Positions 1-8,908 of a DNA stretch of 64,000 nt are shown one piece after another. The stretch is from assembly GCF_019551435.1 (NCBI RefSeq), contig NZ_CP080544.1, positions 868,001 through 932,000 of the forward strand, given 5' to 3'. Position numbers and translations under genes: made by a program. Origin of the DNA: Lysobacter soyae. Lineage in GTDB: Bacteria > Pseudomonadota > Gammaproteobacteria > Xanthomonadales > Xanthomonadaceae. Position 1 is the stretch's first letter, and each line of letters starts with the position of its first letter. The notes below the pieces were generated by a model. It had not been told where the DNA came from. It ran no database searches and saw nothing but the letters and a program-made list of their open reading frames with translations.

Positions 1-843
1 ATCGCGCTGTTCCATATCGCCGTGCAAACTCAAGGCACTGAAACCGTAATGCGACAGGGACTGTTCGACCTCCACCGTATCGCGGCGCATGTTGCAGAAA
101 ACGACGGTGGATTGCGGTCGATACTGCATCAACAGGGCCGCCAGCTGCTGCACACGCTTCGCCGGATCGGTATGGATGAATCGTGCCGTGATGTCCGGCC
201 GGTGTTCAATGGCATCCACAGCGACTTCCACCGGATCGCGTAACAAAGCCGTGCCCAATGCACGAATCGCGTCCGGGAATGTCGCGGAAAACAACAGGCC
301 CATGCGTTGCTTCGGCATCCGCTTGGACAAAGCACGGATATCTTCCTCGAAACCCATATCCAGCATGCGATCAGCTTCGTCGAGCACGAACACCGAGACG
401 GCGGATAGGTCCAGTGCACCTTTTTCGGTCAGCTCAAGCACGCGCCCCGGTGTGCCGACCACGATGTGCGGTGCATGGGTCAAAGAAGCCAATTGCGGTG
501 CCAGAGGAATGCCGCCGCACAAAATGGACAGTTTGAGGTTGGGAATGCCGATGGCCAATTTTCGCAACTGCTTGCCGACCTGATCGGCCAACTCACGGGT
601 CGGGCAGAGCACCAACGCCTGGGTTCCACTGCGTCCGGCATCCATTTGCTGAAGCAAGCCCAAGCCAAACGCAGCCGTTTTACCGCTGCCGGTTGGGGCT
701 TGGGCAATCAGGTCGCGCCCGGCCAGAATGGACGGCAGCGAAAGCGCTTGGACCGCGGTCATTTTGCTGTAGCCCAGCGCATCAAGGCCGGACTTCAGCT
801 GTGGTGAAAGGGCAAGGGTCGAGAAATCAGAGGTGTCATCCAT
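1..843 (-). CDS. dbpA: ATP-dependent RNA helicase DbpA, partial (3' end off window)
   Basis: DEAD-box RNA helicase; DbpA remodels 23S rRNA around hairpin 92 during 50S assembly. The first 281 codons are present and the rest, including most of the second RecA lobe and the RNA-binding C-terminal domain, lies left of the window. Visible in order: Q-motif region near residue 30 (TAVQ), Walker A TGSGKT at 51-56, PTREL at 81-85, TPGR at 131-134, DEAD at 155-158, SAT at 186-188, then the start of lobe 2 (VVFCN near 250). The ATG at 843 begins MDDTSDFSTL, a DbpA-like N-terminus. The assignment to DbpA rather than another DEAD-box paralogue rests on overall resemblance, because the diagnostic C-terminal domain is not visible. 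It is divergent from the FrnE-type gene. Confidence 0.9.
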   Translation of the reverse strand, partial: MDDTSDFSTLALSPQLKSGLDALGYSKMTAVQALSLPSILAGRDLIAQAPTGSGKTAAFGLGLLQQMDAGRSGTQALVLCPTRELADQVGKQLRKLAIGIPNLKLSILCGGIPLAPQLASLTHAPHIVVGTPGRVLELTEKGALDLSAVSVFVLDEADRMLDMGFEEDIRALSKRMPKQRMGLLFSATFPDAIRALGTALLRDPVEVAVDAIEHRPDITARFIHTDPAKRVQQLAALLMQYRPQSTVVFCNMRRDTVEVEQSLSHYGFSALSLHGDMEQRD

Positions 844-917
844 CTGCGTATGATCGCAGGAAGCGCGGGGGTGTGTCCTGCACGCGTCGGTCATTCCGGG
901 TGCGCTAGGCTGTTGCA

Positions 918-1577
918 ATGAATACTGCAGCCCCACTTCGTATCGATTTCGTCTCGGACGTCGTCTGCCCTTGGTGCGCGATCGGCCTCGCCTCGTTGGA
1001 ACAGGCACTTGCGAAGATAGAGGACGAGATTGCAACCCAAATCCATTTCCAGCCCTTCGAGCTCAACGCCCAGTTTGGGCCTGAGGGCGAAGATGTGGTC
1101 GAGCATTTGCAGAAGAAGTACGGCTTGAGCGCTGAACAGGTGGCGGACAATCAAGAGAACATCCGTGAGCGAGGCGCCGCACTAGGCTTCGTTTTTGATT
1201 GGCAGCGCCGCCAGCGCACTTGGAATACGTTCGATGCCCACCGCCTTTTACATTGGGCGGCGTTGGAGGGCAAACAACTCGAACTCAAGCGCGCGTTGCT
1301 CAAGGCCAACTTCACCGAAGGGCGAAACGTCTCCGACGTCGACACATTGGTGGATGTTGCGGTTTCTGTCGGTCTGCCGGAAGAGGCCGCACGTGCCGTG
1401 CTGCTTGAGGGCCAATATTCCGATGAAGTGCGTGCCGCGGAGCAATTCTTTCAGCGAAACGGCATTTCCTCTGTCCCTGCGATCATCATCAATCAGCGCC
1501 ACCTGATTTCGGGCGGGCAGCCGCCGGAAATCTTCGAAAAAGCACTCCGCGACATCGCCGCCGACAAACCCGCCTGA
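918..1577 (+). CDS. DsbA family oxidoreductase, FrnE-like
   Basis: A 219-residue DsbA-fold thioredoxin protein of the FrnE / 2-hydroxychromene-2-carboxylate isomerase-like group. The redox motif CPWC lies at residues 17-20 just after the first beta strand (RIDFVSDVV), followed by the helical insertion and the cis-proline strand SSVPAIII near residue 185. There is no signal peptide, so it should act in the cytoplasm, unlike periplasmic DsbA. FrnE of Deinococcus is a disulfide isomerase linked to oxidative-stress tolerance; the same role here is inference. It stands alone between divergent dbpA and a membrane-protein gene on the same strand 48 bases downstream. Confidence 0.9.
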   Translation: MNTAAPLRIDFVSDVVCPWCAIGLASLEQALAKIEDEIATQIHFQPFELNAQFGPEGEDVVEHLQKKYGLSAEQVADNQENIRERGAALGFVFDWQRRQRTWNTFDAHRLLHWAALEGKQLELKRALLKANFTEGRNVSDVDTLVDVAVSVGLPEEAARAVLLEGQYSDEVRAAEQFFQRNGISSVPAIIINQRHLISGGQPPEIFEKALRDIAADKPA

Positions 1578-1625
1578 GTGCGCTAACCTCAATAACGCCC
1601 GCTCCGGGCCTAATGGGGAAATTGC

Positions 1626-2063
1626 ATGGATACGTTGACGACGCCGCGAACCGGCACATTTCGTCTGGTGGCCATCATGGCACTGGCTTGGAACTTGATG
1701 GGACTTGCAATGTTCTGGATGCAATGGAACATCACACCTGAGCAATTGGCACAACTTCCCGAGGGCCAGCGCGCGGTGCATGAAGCCATGCCGCAGTGGG
1801 TCTGGATCGCCAACGGCGTCGCCGTGGTTGCGGGCGTGGTGGCATCTTTCTTACTGATCATGCGCAAGAAACTGTCCGTGCCGTTTTATTGGCTCTCGTT
1901 GATCGCCATTGTCGTGATGTTCGGCTACAGCTTTCTGATGTCCGACATGATCGGAAAAGTCGGTGCGGCACAGGCCCTGACAATGCCGATCGTGGTCACC
2001 GTGATTGCCGTGGCCTTGCTTTGGTATGCGCGTCGCGCGCAAAGCCGGGGTTGGCTGAGCTGA
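1626..2063 (+). CDS. conserved four-helix membrane protein, function unknown
   Basis: 145 residues with four predicted membrane segments: about 14-32 (LVAIMALAWNLMGLAMFWM), 58-80, 86-106 and 118-137. A soluble loop between helices 1 and 2 (TPEQLAQLPEGQRAVHEAMPQW) is predicted to lie outside the membrane. No catalytic or transport motif is visible. I do not recognise a characterised family, though small four-helix proteins of this layout are common in Xanthomonadales. It follows the FrnE-like gene on the same strand and precedes an acetyltransferase by about a dozen bases, so the three may share a transcript. Confidence 0.75.
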   Translation: MDTLTTPRTGTFRLVAIMALAWNLMGLAMFWMQWNITPEQLAQLPEGQRAVHEAMPQWVWIANGVAVVAGVVASFLLIMRKKLSVPFYWLSLIAIVVMFGYSFLMSDMIGKVGAAQALTMPIVVTVIAVALLWYARRAQSRGWLS

Positions 2064-2076
2064 TCATTCGGCGTTG

Positions 2077-2757
2077 ATGGATACGCGCGCGCTCGATAAT
2101 CCGTTTTGGTCGGCGTTGGACTCGATCCACGCCGGCCTGGCAGTGCGCGCCGGAGATGCGGCGGTTTTCCCCGCCGATGTTGCGCCGTTTCTCGGATTGG
2201 CGCATCCGGGCGCGGCAACGCGGGCGACGCTCGAGGCGCTCATGCAGCCCGGTGAAACGCGTTTGGTGCTCGGTTTGTTGCCGGAGGCCGTCCCGGAAGG
2301 CTTCACGCTGACACCACTGGAAACGCTTTGGCAGATGGTGTGCGATGTGCCGATGCCCGCCTGCGCAGATGACGACATCATCGCCCTCGATGCGACACGC
2401 CAATCCGACATTTTGGGATTGACCGCCTTGGTCTATCCGCATTACTTCCGATCCCGCACAACATGCATGGGGCGATACTTCGGCATTGACCGGCAAGGCC
2501 AATTGGCGGCGATGGCCGGCGAACGTCTGGGAGCACCGGGATTTCGTGAGATCAGTGCGATCTGCACGCATCCGGATCATCTGGGCAAGGGATTAGCAGG
2601 GCGACTCACCACATGGTTGACGCGCGACACGCTGACGCGTGGGGATGTTGCTTTCTTGCAAGTGAGTCCGGCCAATACGCGTGCGCATGCCCTTTATGAG
2701 CGGCTGGGCTATCGCATCCGCGCACACTTGCCGTTTGCTCGTATCGACCGCCTCTAG
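2077..2757 (+). CDS. GNAT family N-acetyltransferase
   Basis: A 226-residue protein whose C-terminal half (about 110-226) is a GNAT domain. The acetyl-CoA-binding motif A is seen as ISAICTHPDHLGKGLAGRL (residues about 152-170), followed by LQVSPANTRAHALYERLGY, the usual end of the fold. The N-terminal 100 residues are not an obvious domain but resemble the leading region of FR47-type acetyltransferases. A TTG three bases upstream (2074) is in frame; I prefer the ATG at 2077. The substrate cannot be inferred. The gene is 13 bases after the four-helix membrane protein and is probably co-transcribed with it. Confidence 0.85.
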   Translation: MDTRALDNPFWSALDSIHAGLAVRAGDAAVFPADVAPFLGLAHPGAATRATLEALMQPGETRLVLGLLPEAVPEGFTLTPLETLWQMVCDVPMPACADDDIIALDATRQSDILGLTALVYPHYFRSRTTCMGRYFGIDRQGQLAAMAGERLGAPGFREISAICTHPDHLGKGLAGRLTTWLTRDTLTRGDVAFLQVSPANTRAHALYERLGYRIRAHLPFARIDRL

Positions 2758-2825
2758 CACTTTTGGCCCGGTTACTGATGGCACGGGTTTGTTACATTCG
2801 ATGGAAGTCCAACGGATCAGATCCC

Positions 2826-4460
2826 ATGCGTTTGAAACCCCTTGCCGCAGGTTTGCTACTGGTTACCGCTTCCGCCTTCGCCGCGCCCCCGCAGCAAGAT
2901 GCCGCCATCGCCGCAGCGAAGCCCCATGTCGCGCGCGCGGACCCGGATTGGGCGGCTTTCGACGCCTACGTTGATGCGGTACGCAAGCGCTTTGATGTGC
3001 CGGGCATCGCCGTAGCCATCGTCAAAGATGGCAAGGTCGTGCTCGAACGCGGTTACGGTGATCGCGAAATGGGCAAGCCCGGCAAGGTGGATGAGCACAC
3101 CATGTTCGCCATTGCTTCCAACACCAAAGCATTCACGGCTGCAGCCCTGCAAATCCTTGCCGACGAAAAGAAGCTGTCGATGGACGATCGCGTCATCGAC
3201 CATTTGCCATGGTTCCGCATGTCGGATCCCTACATCACCCACGATATGCGCATACGTGACCTGCTTGCGCATCGCAGCGGTCTCGGGCTGGGCGCGGGCG
3301 ACCTGTTGTATTGGCCCACCACGTCCTATTCGACCAAAGAAGTGGCACAGCGTTTGAAAGATGTGCCGATTACCGGCTCATTCCGCGCGCGCTATGCCTA
3401 CGACAACATCTTGTTTGGCGTTGCCTCGCTGGTCATTGAAGAAGCCTCGGGCATGTCGTTCAAACAATTCCTGAGCACGCGTTTCTTCACACCGCTCGGC
3501 ATGACCGAGACACGCTATAACGCCGACGATCTGAAGGCGGGCGACAACGTCGCCACCGGACACGCCAAATTCAATTTCACCGAGTTGAAACCGGTTGGGA
3601 CCCTGACCTGGTCGAATGCGCCGGGCGCCGGCGGGCTCTACTCCAGCGTGCATGACCTGACGCGTTGGATGAATACCATGCTGGCCGGTGGCAAGGTAAA
3701 TGGTGAAGCCAACGGCAAAGCCTTGTTTAGTGAGCGCGCCGCGCGTGATCTTTGGAACGTCTTGACGCCGATGCCGGTGGGCAAACCGTCGATTCCCGAA
3801 CTGGCCCCGGCCGTCCCCAACATGATGGGCTACGCCCAAGGTTGGAACGTGGGCGACTATCAGGGCAACAAACTGGTTTGGCATACCGGTGGCTGGCCGG
3901 GACAAGTTTCCCGCCTCACTTTGATGCCGAACAGCAAAATCGGCGTCGTGGTGCTGACCAACCAAGAGGTCGGCGTCGCGTTCAATGCCGTCACCTTCAA
4001 GGCATTGGATCTCATGTTGAACGGCGGCAGCGGGAATGATTGGCTCGCGGCCTATGGCAAGTCATTCGACAAGGCGCAATCGGATGCCGATACCAGTTGG
4101 GAAAAACACGTGGCCGCACGCAAAGCCGGCAAGCCGCAATTGCCGCTGTCAGGCTATGCAGGGGTGTGGCGGGATCCTTGGTATGGCGACGTCTCCTTGT
4201 CAGAGGCGGGCGGCGCACTGAACATCCAATTCCTCAAGACGGCGCAGCTGAAGGGCAGACTCGAGCATTGGCAAGGTGAAACATTCATCATCCGTTGGGA
4301 CGACCGCTCGCTCAATGCGGATGCCTTCATCACCTTCCAGCTCGATCCTGATGGCAAGCCGGTCGGGGCGCGTATGGAATCGATCTCCCCGTTGACCGAT
4401 TTCAGCTTCGATTTCCAAGACCTCCGTCTCGCTCCCGTGAATCCCGTCAAAGGCGCGTAG
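2826..4460 (+). CDS. secreted serine hydrolase, class C beta-lactamase fold
   Basis: A 544-residue periplasmic or secreted serine hydrolase of the beta-lactamase / D-alanyl-D-alanine carboxypeptidase family. A Sec signal peptide (MRLKPLAAG...SAFA, residues 1-19) fixes the start at 2826; the frame stays open upstream but the extra residues would place a charged stretch before the signal. Catalytic motifs: SxxK at 98-101 (SNTK), YxN at 192-194 (YDN) and the KTG-like HTG at 353-355. Residues after about 415 form a DUF3471-like beta domain typical of these esterase/peptidase homologues. HTG instead of KTG is common in esterase-type members, so beta-lactam hydrolysis should not be assumed. It is monocistronic by spacing. 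Confidence 0.9.
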   Translation: MRLKPLAAGLLLVTASAFAAPPQQDAAIAAAKPHVARADPDWAAFDAYVDAVRKRFDVPGIAVAIVKDGKVVLERGYGDREMGKPGKVDEHTMFAIASNTKAFTAAALQILADEKKLSMDDRVIDHLPWFRMSDPYITHDMRIRDLLAHRSGLGLGAGDLLYWPTTSYSTKEVAQRLKDVPITGSFRARYAYDNILFGVASLVIEEASGMSFKQFLSTRFFTPLGMTETRYNADDLKAGDNVATGHAKFNFTELKPVGTLTWSNAPGAGGLYSSVHDLTRWMNTMLAGGKVNGEANGKALFSERAARDLWNVLTPMPVGKPSIPELAPAVPNMMGYAQGWNVGDYQGNKLVWHTGGWPGQVSRLTLMPNSKIGVVVLTNQEVGVAFNAVTFKALDLMLNGGSGNDWLAAYGKSFDKAQSDADTSWEKHVAARKAGKPQLPLSGYAGVWRDPWYGDVSLSEAGGALNIQFLKTAQLKGRLEHWQGETFIIRWDDRSLNADAFITFQLDPDGKPVGARMESISPLTDFSFDFQDLRLAPVNPVKGA

Positions 4461-4520
4461 TCACCCTAAGACTTTTTCGCGGTAACCTGCAATGGAGATT
4501 TCTTTGGCTTTTGGTCACGA

Positions 4521-5774
4521 ATGCTGGAAGAGCGTGAAATTCCTGTTCAGTCTCTCGAGCTCGGCATGTGGGTATGCCGGCTCGACAGGCCGTGGGCGGG
4601 GACACCGTTCTTGTTGCAGGGGCTGCTGATCGAGACGCCGGCCGACGTCAAAATGTTGGCCGAGTACTGCAAAACCGTGTTCGTCGACGTCGATTTGAGC
4701 AAGCCCGAAATCGCTGCCAAGCTGCGTGCATTGCCGCGCCCGGCCAACGGCGCCAAATCACCTTTCTCCGCTAGTGGCGCGGTGCAGGCGGCCATGCCGC
4801 CGCCGCAGGTGCCCGCGCCACACAAGACCGGGCGAATGCCCACGCCGGACGATCTTGATACGGCCCGCGCTGCCATCGCGACCTTGGTCGACCGCACTAA
4901 CCATTTGTTCGAGTCTTTGCGCGAGGGGCGGCTCGTCACGCGAGAAGCCATCGAACAAGCCGCGGAACCGGTGGTCCGCAATGTCACCCAGAATCAGGAT
5001 GCGTTCCTATGGTTGATGGCGTTGAAACGCCACTCGAACTATGAGTACTTGCACGCGATGAATTGCTGCGCGTTGTCGGCCGCATTCGCGCACGAACTCG
5101 CACTGCCGCCGGATCGAATCAATGCGATTGCGGTAGGCGGGCTCATCATGAACATCGGCATGGTCGACGTGCCAGACGACATTCTCAGCGTGCGCCGGGA
5201 ACTTCGTAGCGATGAGCGGGCAATTGTGCAAACGCATGTGGCGCACGGCATTCGACGCGTTGAAGCGATGGGCTTCAGCGACGTCGACACCTTGGCGATG
5301 GTCAGGTGCCACCATGAGCGCTACGACGGAACCGGCTATCCGTCCGGATTGCAAGGCGCGGGGATTCCGATGGCCGGTCGCTTGGCCGCCATCGTCGATG
5401 CATTCGACGCCATGACGGCGGATCGCCCGCATCGATTTGCCATTTCGCGGTCGGAATCCCTGCACGAACTTTATTGCCAGCGCGGCAAGCATTTCCACAG
5501 CGAGCTCGTCGAAGAGTTCGTGAAGTGCTTGGGCATCTATCCCGTGGGATCCCTTGTCGAGCTCAATACCGGTGAAGTCGCGATTGTGATGGTACAAAAC
5601 GCCTTGTTGCGGTTGCGCCCCAGAATCATGGTCTTGACCAACGAACTCAAGCAAACCTTGGGTCACTTTCATTCTATGGATCTCTCTGAAACGCGCGAGG
5701 ATGCCAGCGTTCATATCTTGCGCACTTTGGGACCCGGTGCTTTCGGATTGGATCCGTCGGAGTTGTTTCTTTGA
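4521..5774 (+). CDS. HD-GYP domain protein with degenerate HD site
   Basis: 417 residues: an N-terminal DUF3391-like region (about 1-100, beginning REIPVQSLELGMWV), a linker, then an HD-GYP domain (about 145-345) of the cyclic-di-GMP phosphodiesterase family. The GYP signature is intact (HHERYDGTGYP, residues 264-274), H178 and H239/H242 remain, and DAFDAMTADRP is present. The HD dyad itself, normally HDIGK, reads MNIGM (210-214), so both metal ligands H and D and the following K are lost. Hydrolytic activity is therefore unlikely; a binding or partner role is inferred. The stop overlaps the start of the GGDEF-EAL gene (TTGA), so the two proteins are probably made together. Confidence 0.92.
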   Translation: MLEEREIPVQSLELGMWVCRLDRPWAGTPFLLQGLLIETPADVKMLAEYCKTVFVDVDLSKPEIAAKLRALPRPANGAKSPFSASGAVQAAMPPPQVPAPHKTGRMPTPDDLDTARAAIATLVDRTNHLFESLREGRLVTREAIEQAAEPVVRNVTQNQDAFLWLMALKRHSNYEYLHAMNCCALSAAFAHELALPPDRINAIAVGGLIMNIGMVDVPDDILSVRRELRSDERAIVQTHVAHGIRRVEAMGFSDVDTLAMVRCHHERYDGTGYPSGLQGAGIPMAGRLAAIVDAFDAMTADRPHRFAISRSESLHELYCQRGKHFHSELVEEFVKCLGIYPVGSLVELNTGEVAIVMVQNALLRLRPRIMVLTNELKQTLGHFHSMDLSETREDASVHILRTLGPGAFGLDPSELFL

Positions 5775-7021
5775 TCGGTTTGCTTGCACTGCGTCAAGAA
5801 TTTGATCGCGCGATTCAAGGCGAAAACGGCGATGTCGCGCCGGTCGGTTTGGTGGTCGCAAGACTTCAGCGTCTTCGTGACCTCGAGCTCTTGTACGGGC
5901 ACGAGCTCGGCGATGCTCTGTTTCACGCCATGCCCGAACGCGTTCGCGAAGCGCTGCGGCCGGGCGACAAGCTGGTGCGGATTGGTGAGGCTGATTGCGC
6001 CGTGATCTTCTGTAATCTGCGCAGCCGCAATCACCTTGAATTGGCTGCCGGTCGCATCGCGCGTTCGTTCTCTGACCCGGTGGAAATCGGCGAGCGCAAA
6101 TTCCGTGTTCGCGTGGCCGTCGGTGCCGCCTACTTTCCCGATGACGCACACGACTTCGACGCCTTGCTGATGGCGGCCGATCGCGCCTGCTCGCGGGCGG
6201 TCAACAACCAATACAGTTACGAGATGCATCGTAGCGATGCCTCTGCGACCCAATACGAGCACGAACGCTTGGTTCAAGCCATTCGTCAAAACGAATTGCA
6301 GCTGTATTTACAGCCGATTCATTCGGCGCGCTCTCCGGAAAAGATCGTCGCGTTCGAATCGCTGGCCCGTTGGCCTTGCGAAGGCGGCTTCGTGCCCCCG
6401 AATGTTTTTATTCCGATGGCAGAGCGCGGCGGACTGATCCAGGACCTCACCATGTGGAGTCTGCATTCGTCATTGCGCTTGCTCTCGCAATGGTTGGAGT
6501 TCGCGCCCGATATCAGTGTCTCGGTCAATATCTCGCCCCTTTTTGCCGCCGATCCGGTTTTCCCCGATCTTGTCCAGCGCGCGATGGGTATATGGAATGT
6601 TCCGCCGGAGCGACTGATACTGGAAATCACCGAAACAGCCTTTGCGGAAAACGCCGACGCCGTCATTGACGGCATGATGGCCTTGAAACGCAGCGGCGTC
6701 TCGATCGCCATCGATGATTTCGGCACCGGCTACGCGTCGTTCGCCTACCTGAAAGATTTCCCGGTATCCGAACTGAAAATCGACCAAGTGTTCATTCGAA
6801 CCTTGTTGCACCGTCAACGCCTGCAACATCTTGTCGCATCGATGATTGATATGTCCCATCGTCTGGGCATCACTGCTGTGGCGGAAGGCGTGGAAGACCA
6901 GAAGACGCTGGAAGTACTGGCGTCATTGGGATGCGACTTCGTGCAAGGCTATCATTTGGGGCGGCCCATGTTGGGCGAAACCGCCGTTGCAGAGTTGCAA
7001 GCGCAATTCATCGACGCTTGA
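5771..7021 (+). CDS. degenerate GGDEF - intact EAL domain protein
   Basis: 416 residues with a GGDEF-fold domain (about 20-155) and an EAL domain (about 165-410). The GGDEF signature reads GEADC (72-76), so cyclic-di-GMP synthesis is not expected. The EAL signature reads ESL (E196-S-L198), keeping the metal-binding Glu. Other catalytic positions look complete: N253, E285/E288, DD at 315-316 in DDFGTG, K336, E372 (AEGVE) and Q392 (QGYHLGRP), so phosphodiesterase activity is plausible. Translation starts at a TTG that overlaps the TGA of the preceding HD-GYP gene. No transmembrane or PAS-type sensor is present, which makes the neighbouring HD-GYP protein a candidate partner. That partnership is inference. 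Confidence 0.92.
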   Translation: MIGLLALRQEFDRAIQGENGDVAPVGLVVARLQRLRDLELLYGHELGDALFHAMPERVREALRPGDKLVRIGEADCAVIFCNLRSRNHLELAAGRIARSFSDPVEIGERKFRVRVAVGAAYFPDDAHDFDALLMAADRACSRAVNNQYSYEMHRSDASATQYEHERLVQAIRQNELQLYLQPIHSARSPEKIVAFESLARWPCEGGFVPPNVFIPMAERGGLIQDLTMWSLHSSLRLLSQWLEFAPDISVSVNISPLFAADPVFPDLVQRAMGIWNVPPERLILEITETAFAENADAVIDGMMALKRSGVSIAIDDFGTGYASFAYLKDFPVSELKIDQVFIRTLLHRQRLQHLVASMIDMSHRLGITAVAEGVEDQKTLEVLASLGCDFVQGYHLGRPMLGETAVAELQAQFIDA

Positions 7022-7054
7022 GGCGGCTTCACCGGCCTTCGAGCACAATGACGA

Positions 7055-8908
7055 ATGATATTCAAATGGTTCGAATCGCGAATTGACCCGTTCCGGCCGG
7101 TGGCCAACGTCACCCCGCCGACATCGTTGTGGCGATTTTATTTGCATTACTTGAAGCAGGCCAAGGGCGTCTTGTTTTGCACAGCGATTCTCGGTTTTCT
7201 GGTCGCGCTGGTTGAAGTCTCCCTGTTTTCATTTGTCGGACGCATTGTCGACCTGGCACAAGGGTTGCCGGCGCGCGATTTCTTGACCATCCACGGGCGC
7301 GAGCTTATTTGGATGGCTGTCATCGTGTTGCTTGTACGGCCTTTGCTGCTCTTTGCGCACGATTTGTTGATCAATCAGGCGATGCTGCCATCTTTCACCG
7401 CTTTGGTCCGCTGGCAGCAACACCGCCATGTGTCAATGCAAAGCCTGGCATTTTTCAATAATGATTTCGCCGGACGGATCGCCAATCGCATCATGCAGAC
7501 TGGCGCAAGTTTGCGAGAATCGGCGCTACAGATCGTCGACGCGGTTTGGTATGTCGTCATTTACACAGTGACTGCGCTGGTCCTCTTTGCAAAGGCCGAT
7601 CCGAAACTGAGTCTGCCGCTGGCGATCTGGCTGGTCGGCTACATCGTGTTGTTGGTGGTGTTTGTCCCGAGAACGAAAGTTAGGTCTTTGGCCGCCTCAA
7701 CGGCGAAATCCAAATTTATGGGGCGGGTGGTCGACGGCTACACCAATGCCAGCGCGCTGAAGCTGTTCCCGCACAGCGCACGTGAGGACGAATACGTACG
7801 TGAGTCGGTGCAGGAGAACGTCGATAAAGTCCGTGCGATGACGCGCCTGACAACGCTCATGGATCTCAGCATCACGTTCTGGAACGGATTGTTGATTGCT
7901 GCTACAGGTGCGCTCGGTATCTGGCTGTGGTCAGGCGGACATATCACGGCGGGTGCGATTGCCTTGTCGACGGGACTCGTGATCCGGATCAACAACATGT
8001 CGGGTTGGATCATGTGGGTGATCAACGGGATTTTCGAATCGATCGGTACTGTGCAAGACGGCATGGAAACCGTCGCGAAACCGCTCACCGTCACCGACAA
8101 GCCGGATGCGAAGCCGTTGCATGTGCGGGCCGGCGCCATCCATTTCGACAATATCCATTTCCATTACGGAAAAGGTAGCGGCGTCATCAGCGGTTTGGAC
8201 TTGCGCATCGCGCCAGGCGAACGCGTCGGGTTGGTCGGACCTTCGGGCGCAGGCAAGACCACGCTGATGAACTTGTTGCTGCGCTTCTATGATCTCGAAG
8301 CGGGTCGGATTTTGATCGACGATCAAGACATCGCGGAGGTCGCCCAAGAGAGTCTGCGACAAGCGATCGGCGTCGTCACGCAGGAGCCTTCGCTGTTGCA
8401 TCGCTCAATTCGCGAGAACCTGTTGATCGCGAAAGCCGACGCATCGGAAGATGCCATACAAGCGGCACTCGTAGCTGCGCGCGCGGACGGATTTGTACCC
8501 GACTTGTCAGACAGCGAAGGGCGCCGGGGTTTGGATGCCCACGTGGGCGAGCGCGGCGTCAAGCTCTCCGGCGGTCAGCGCCAGCGCATTGCCATTGCGC
8601 GTGTGTTGTTGAAAGACGCGCCCATATTGGTGCTGGACGAGGCGACCTCCGCATTGGACTCGGAAGTGGAGGCGGTCATTCAAGAGTCGCTGGCAACGCT
8701 GATGGAAGGCAAGACCGTCATTGCGATTGCGCATCGTCTGTCCACCATCGCGCGAATGGATCGCTTGATCGTGATGGATCAAGGCCGAATCGTGGAAAGT
8801 GGCAGCCATGCCGAACTTCTGGCTTCGGGTGGCCTGTACGCCCGATTGTGGGAACGGCAAACCGGCGGATTCGTCTCCGCCGGTATGGAAGAAACGACGC
8901 CGGATTAG
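7055..8908 (+). CDS. ABC exporter, fused membrane and ATPase half-transporter
   Basis: 617 residues: a type-1 ABC exporter membrane domain (about 25-320, six helices) followed by a nucleotide-binding domain (about 355-600). Walker A GPSGAGKTT near residue 394, Q-loop TQEP near 447, signature LSGGQRQR near 503, Walker B ILVLDEAT near 522 and switch His in AHRLS near 560. It should act as a homodimer in the inner membrane. The layout is that of MsbA/MdlB-like multidrug or lipid exporters, but the cargo is not revealed by sequence or neighbours. It starts 33 bases after the EAL gene. Its TAG stop and the TAA of the convergent membrane-protein gene share the four bases 8905-8908. Confidence 0.9.
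   Translation: MIFKWFESRIDPFRPVANVTPPTSLWRFYLHYLKQAKGVLFCTAILGFLVALVEVSLFSFVGRIVDLAQGLPARDFLTIHGRELIWMAVIVLLVRPLLLFAHDLLINQAMLPSFTALVRWQQHRHVSMQSLAFFNNDFAGRIANRIMQTGASLRESALQIVDAVWYVVIYTVTALVLFAKADPKLSLPLAIWLVGYIVLLVVFVPRTKVRSLAASTAKSKFMGRVVDGYTNASALKLFPHSAREDEYVRESVQENVDKVRAMTRLTTLMDLSITFWNGLLIAATGALGIWLWSGGHITAGAIALSTGLVIRINNMSGWIMWVINGIFESIGTVQDGMETVAKPLTVTDKPDAKPLHVRAGAIHFDNIHFHYGKGSGVISGLDLRIAPGERVGLVGPSGAGKTTLMNLLLRFYDLEAGRILIDDQDIAEVAQESLRQAIGVVTQEPSLLHRSIRENLLIAKADASEDAIQAALVAARADGFVPDLSDSEGRRGLDAHVGERGVKLSGGQRQRIAIARVLLKDAPILVLDEATSALDSEVEAVIQESLATLMEGKTVIAIAHRLSTIARMDRLIVMDQGRIVESGSHAELLASGGLYARLWERQTGGFVSAGMEETTPD

Noticed and set aside
2826-4460. True class C beta-lactamase.
   Set aside because: HTG in place of KTG and the DUF3471-like extension point to an esterase/peptidase-type relative, so no resistance claim is made.
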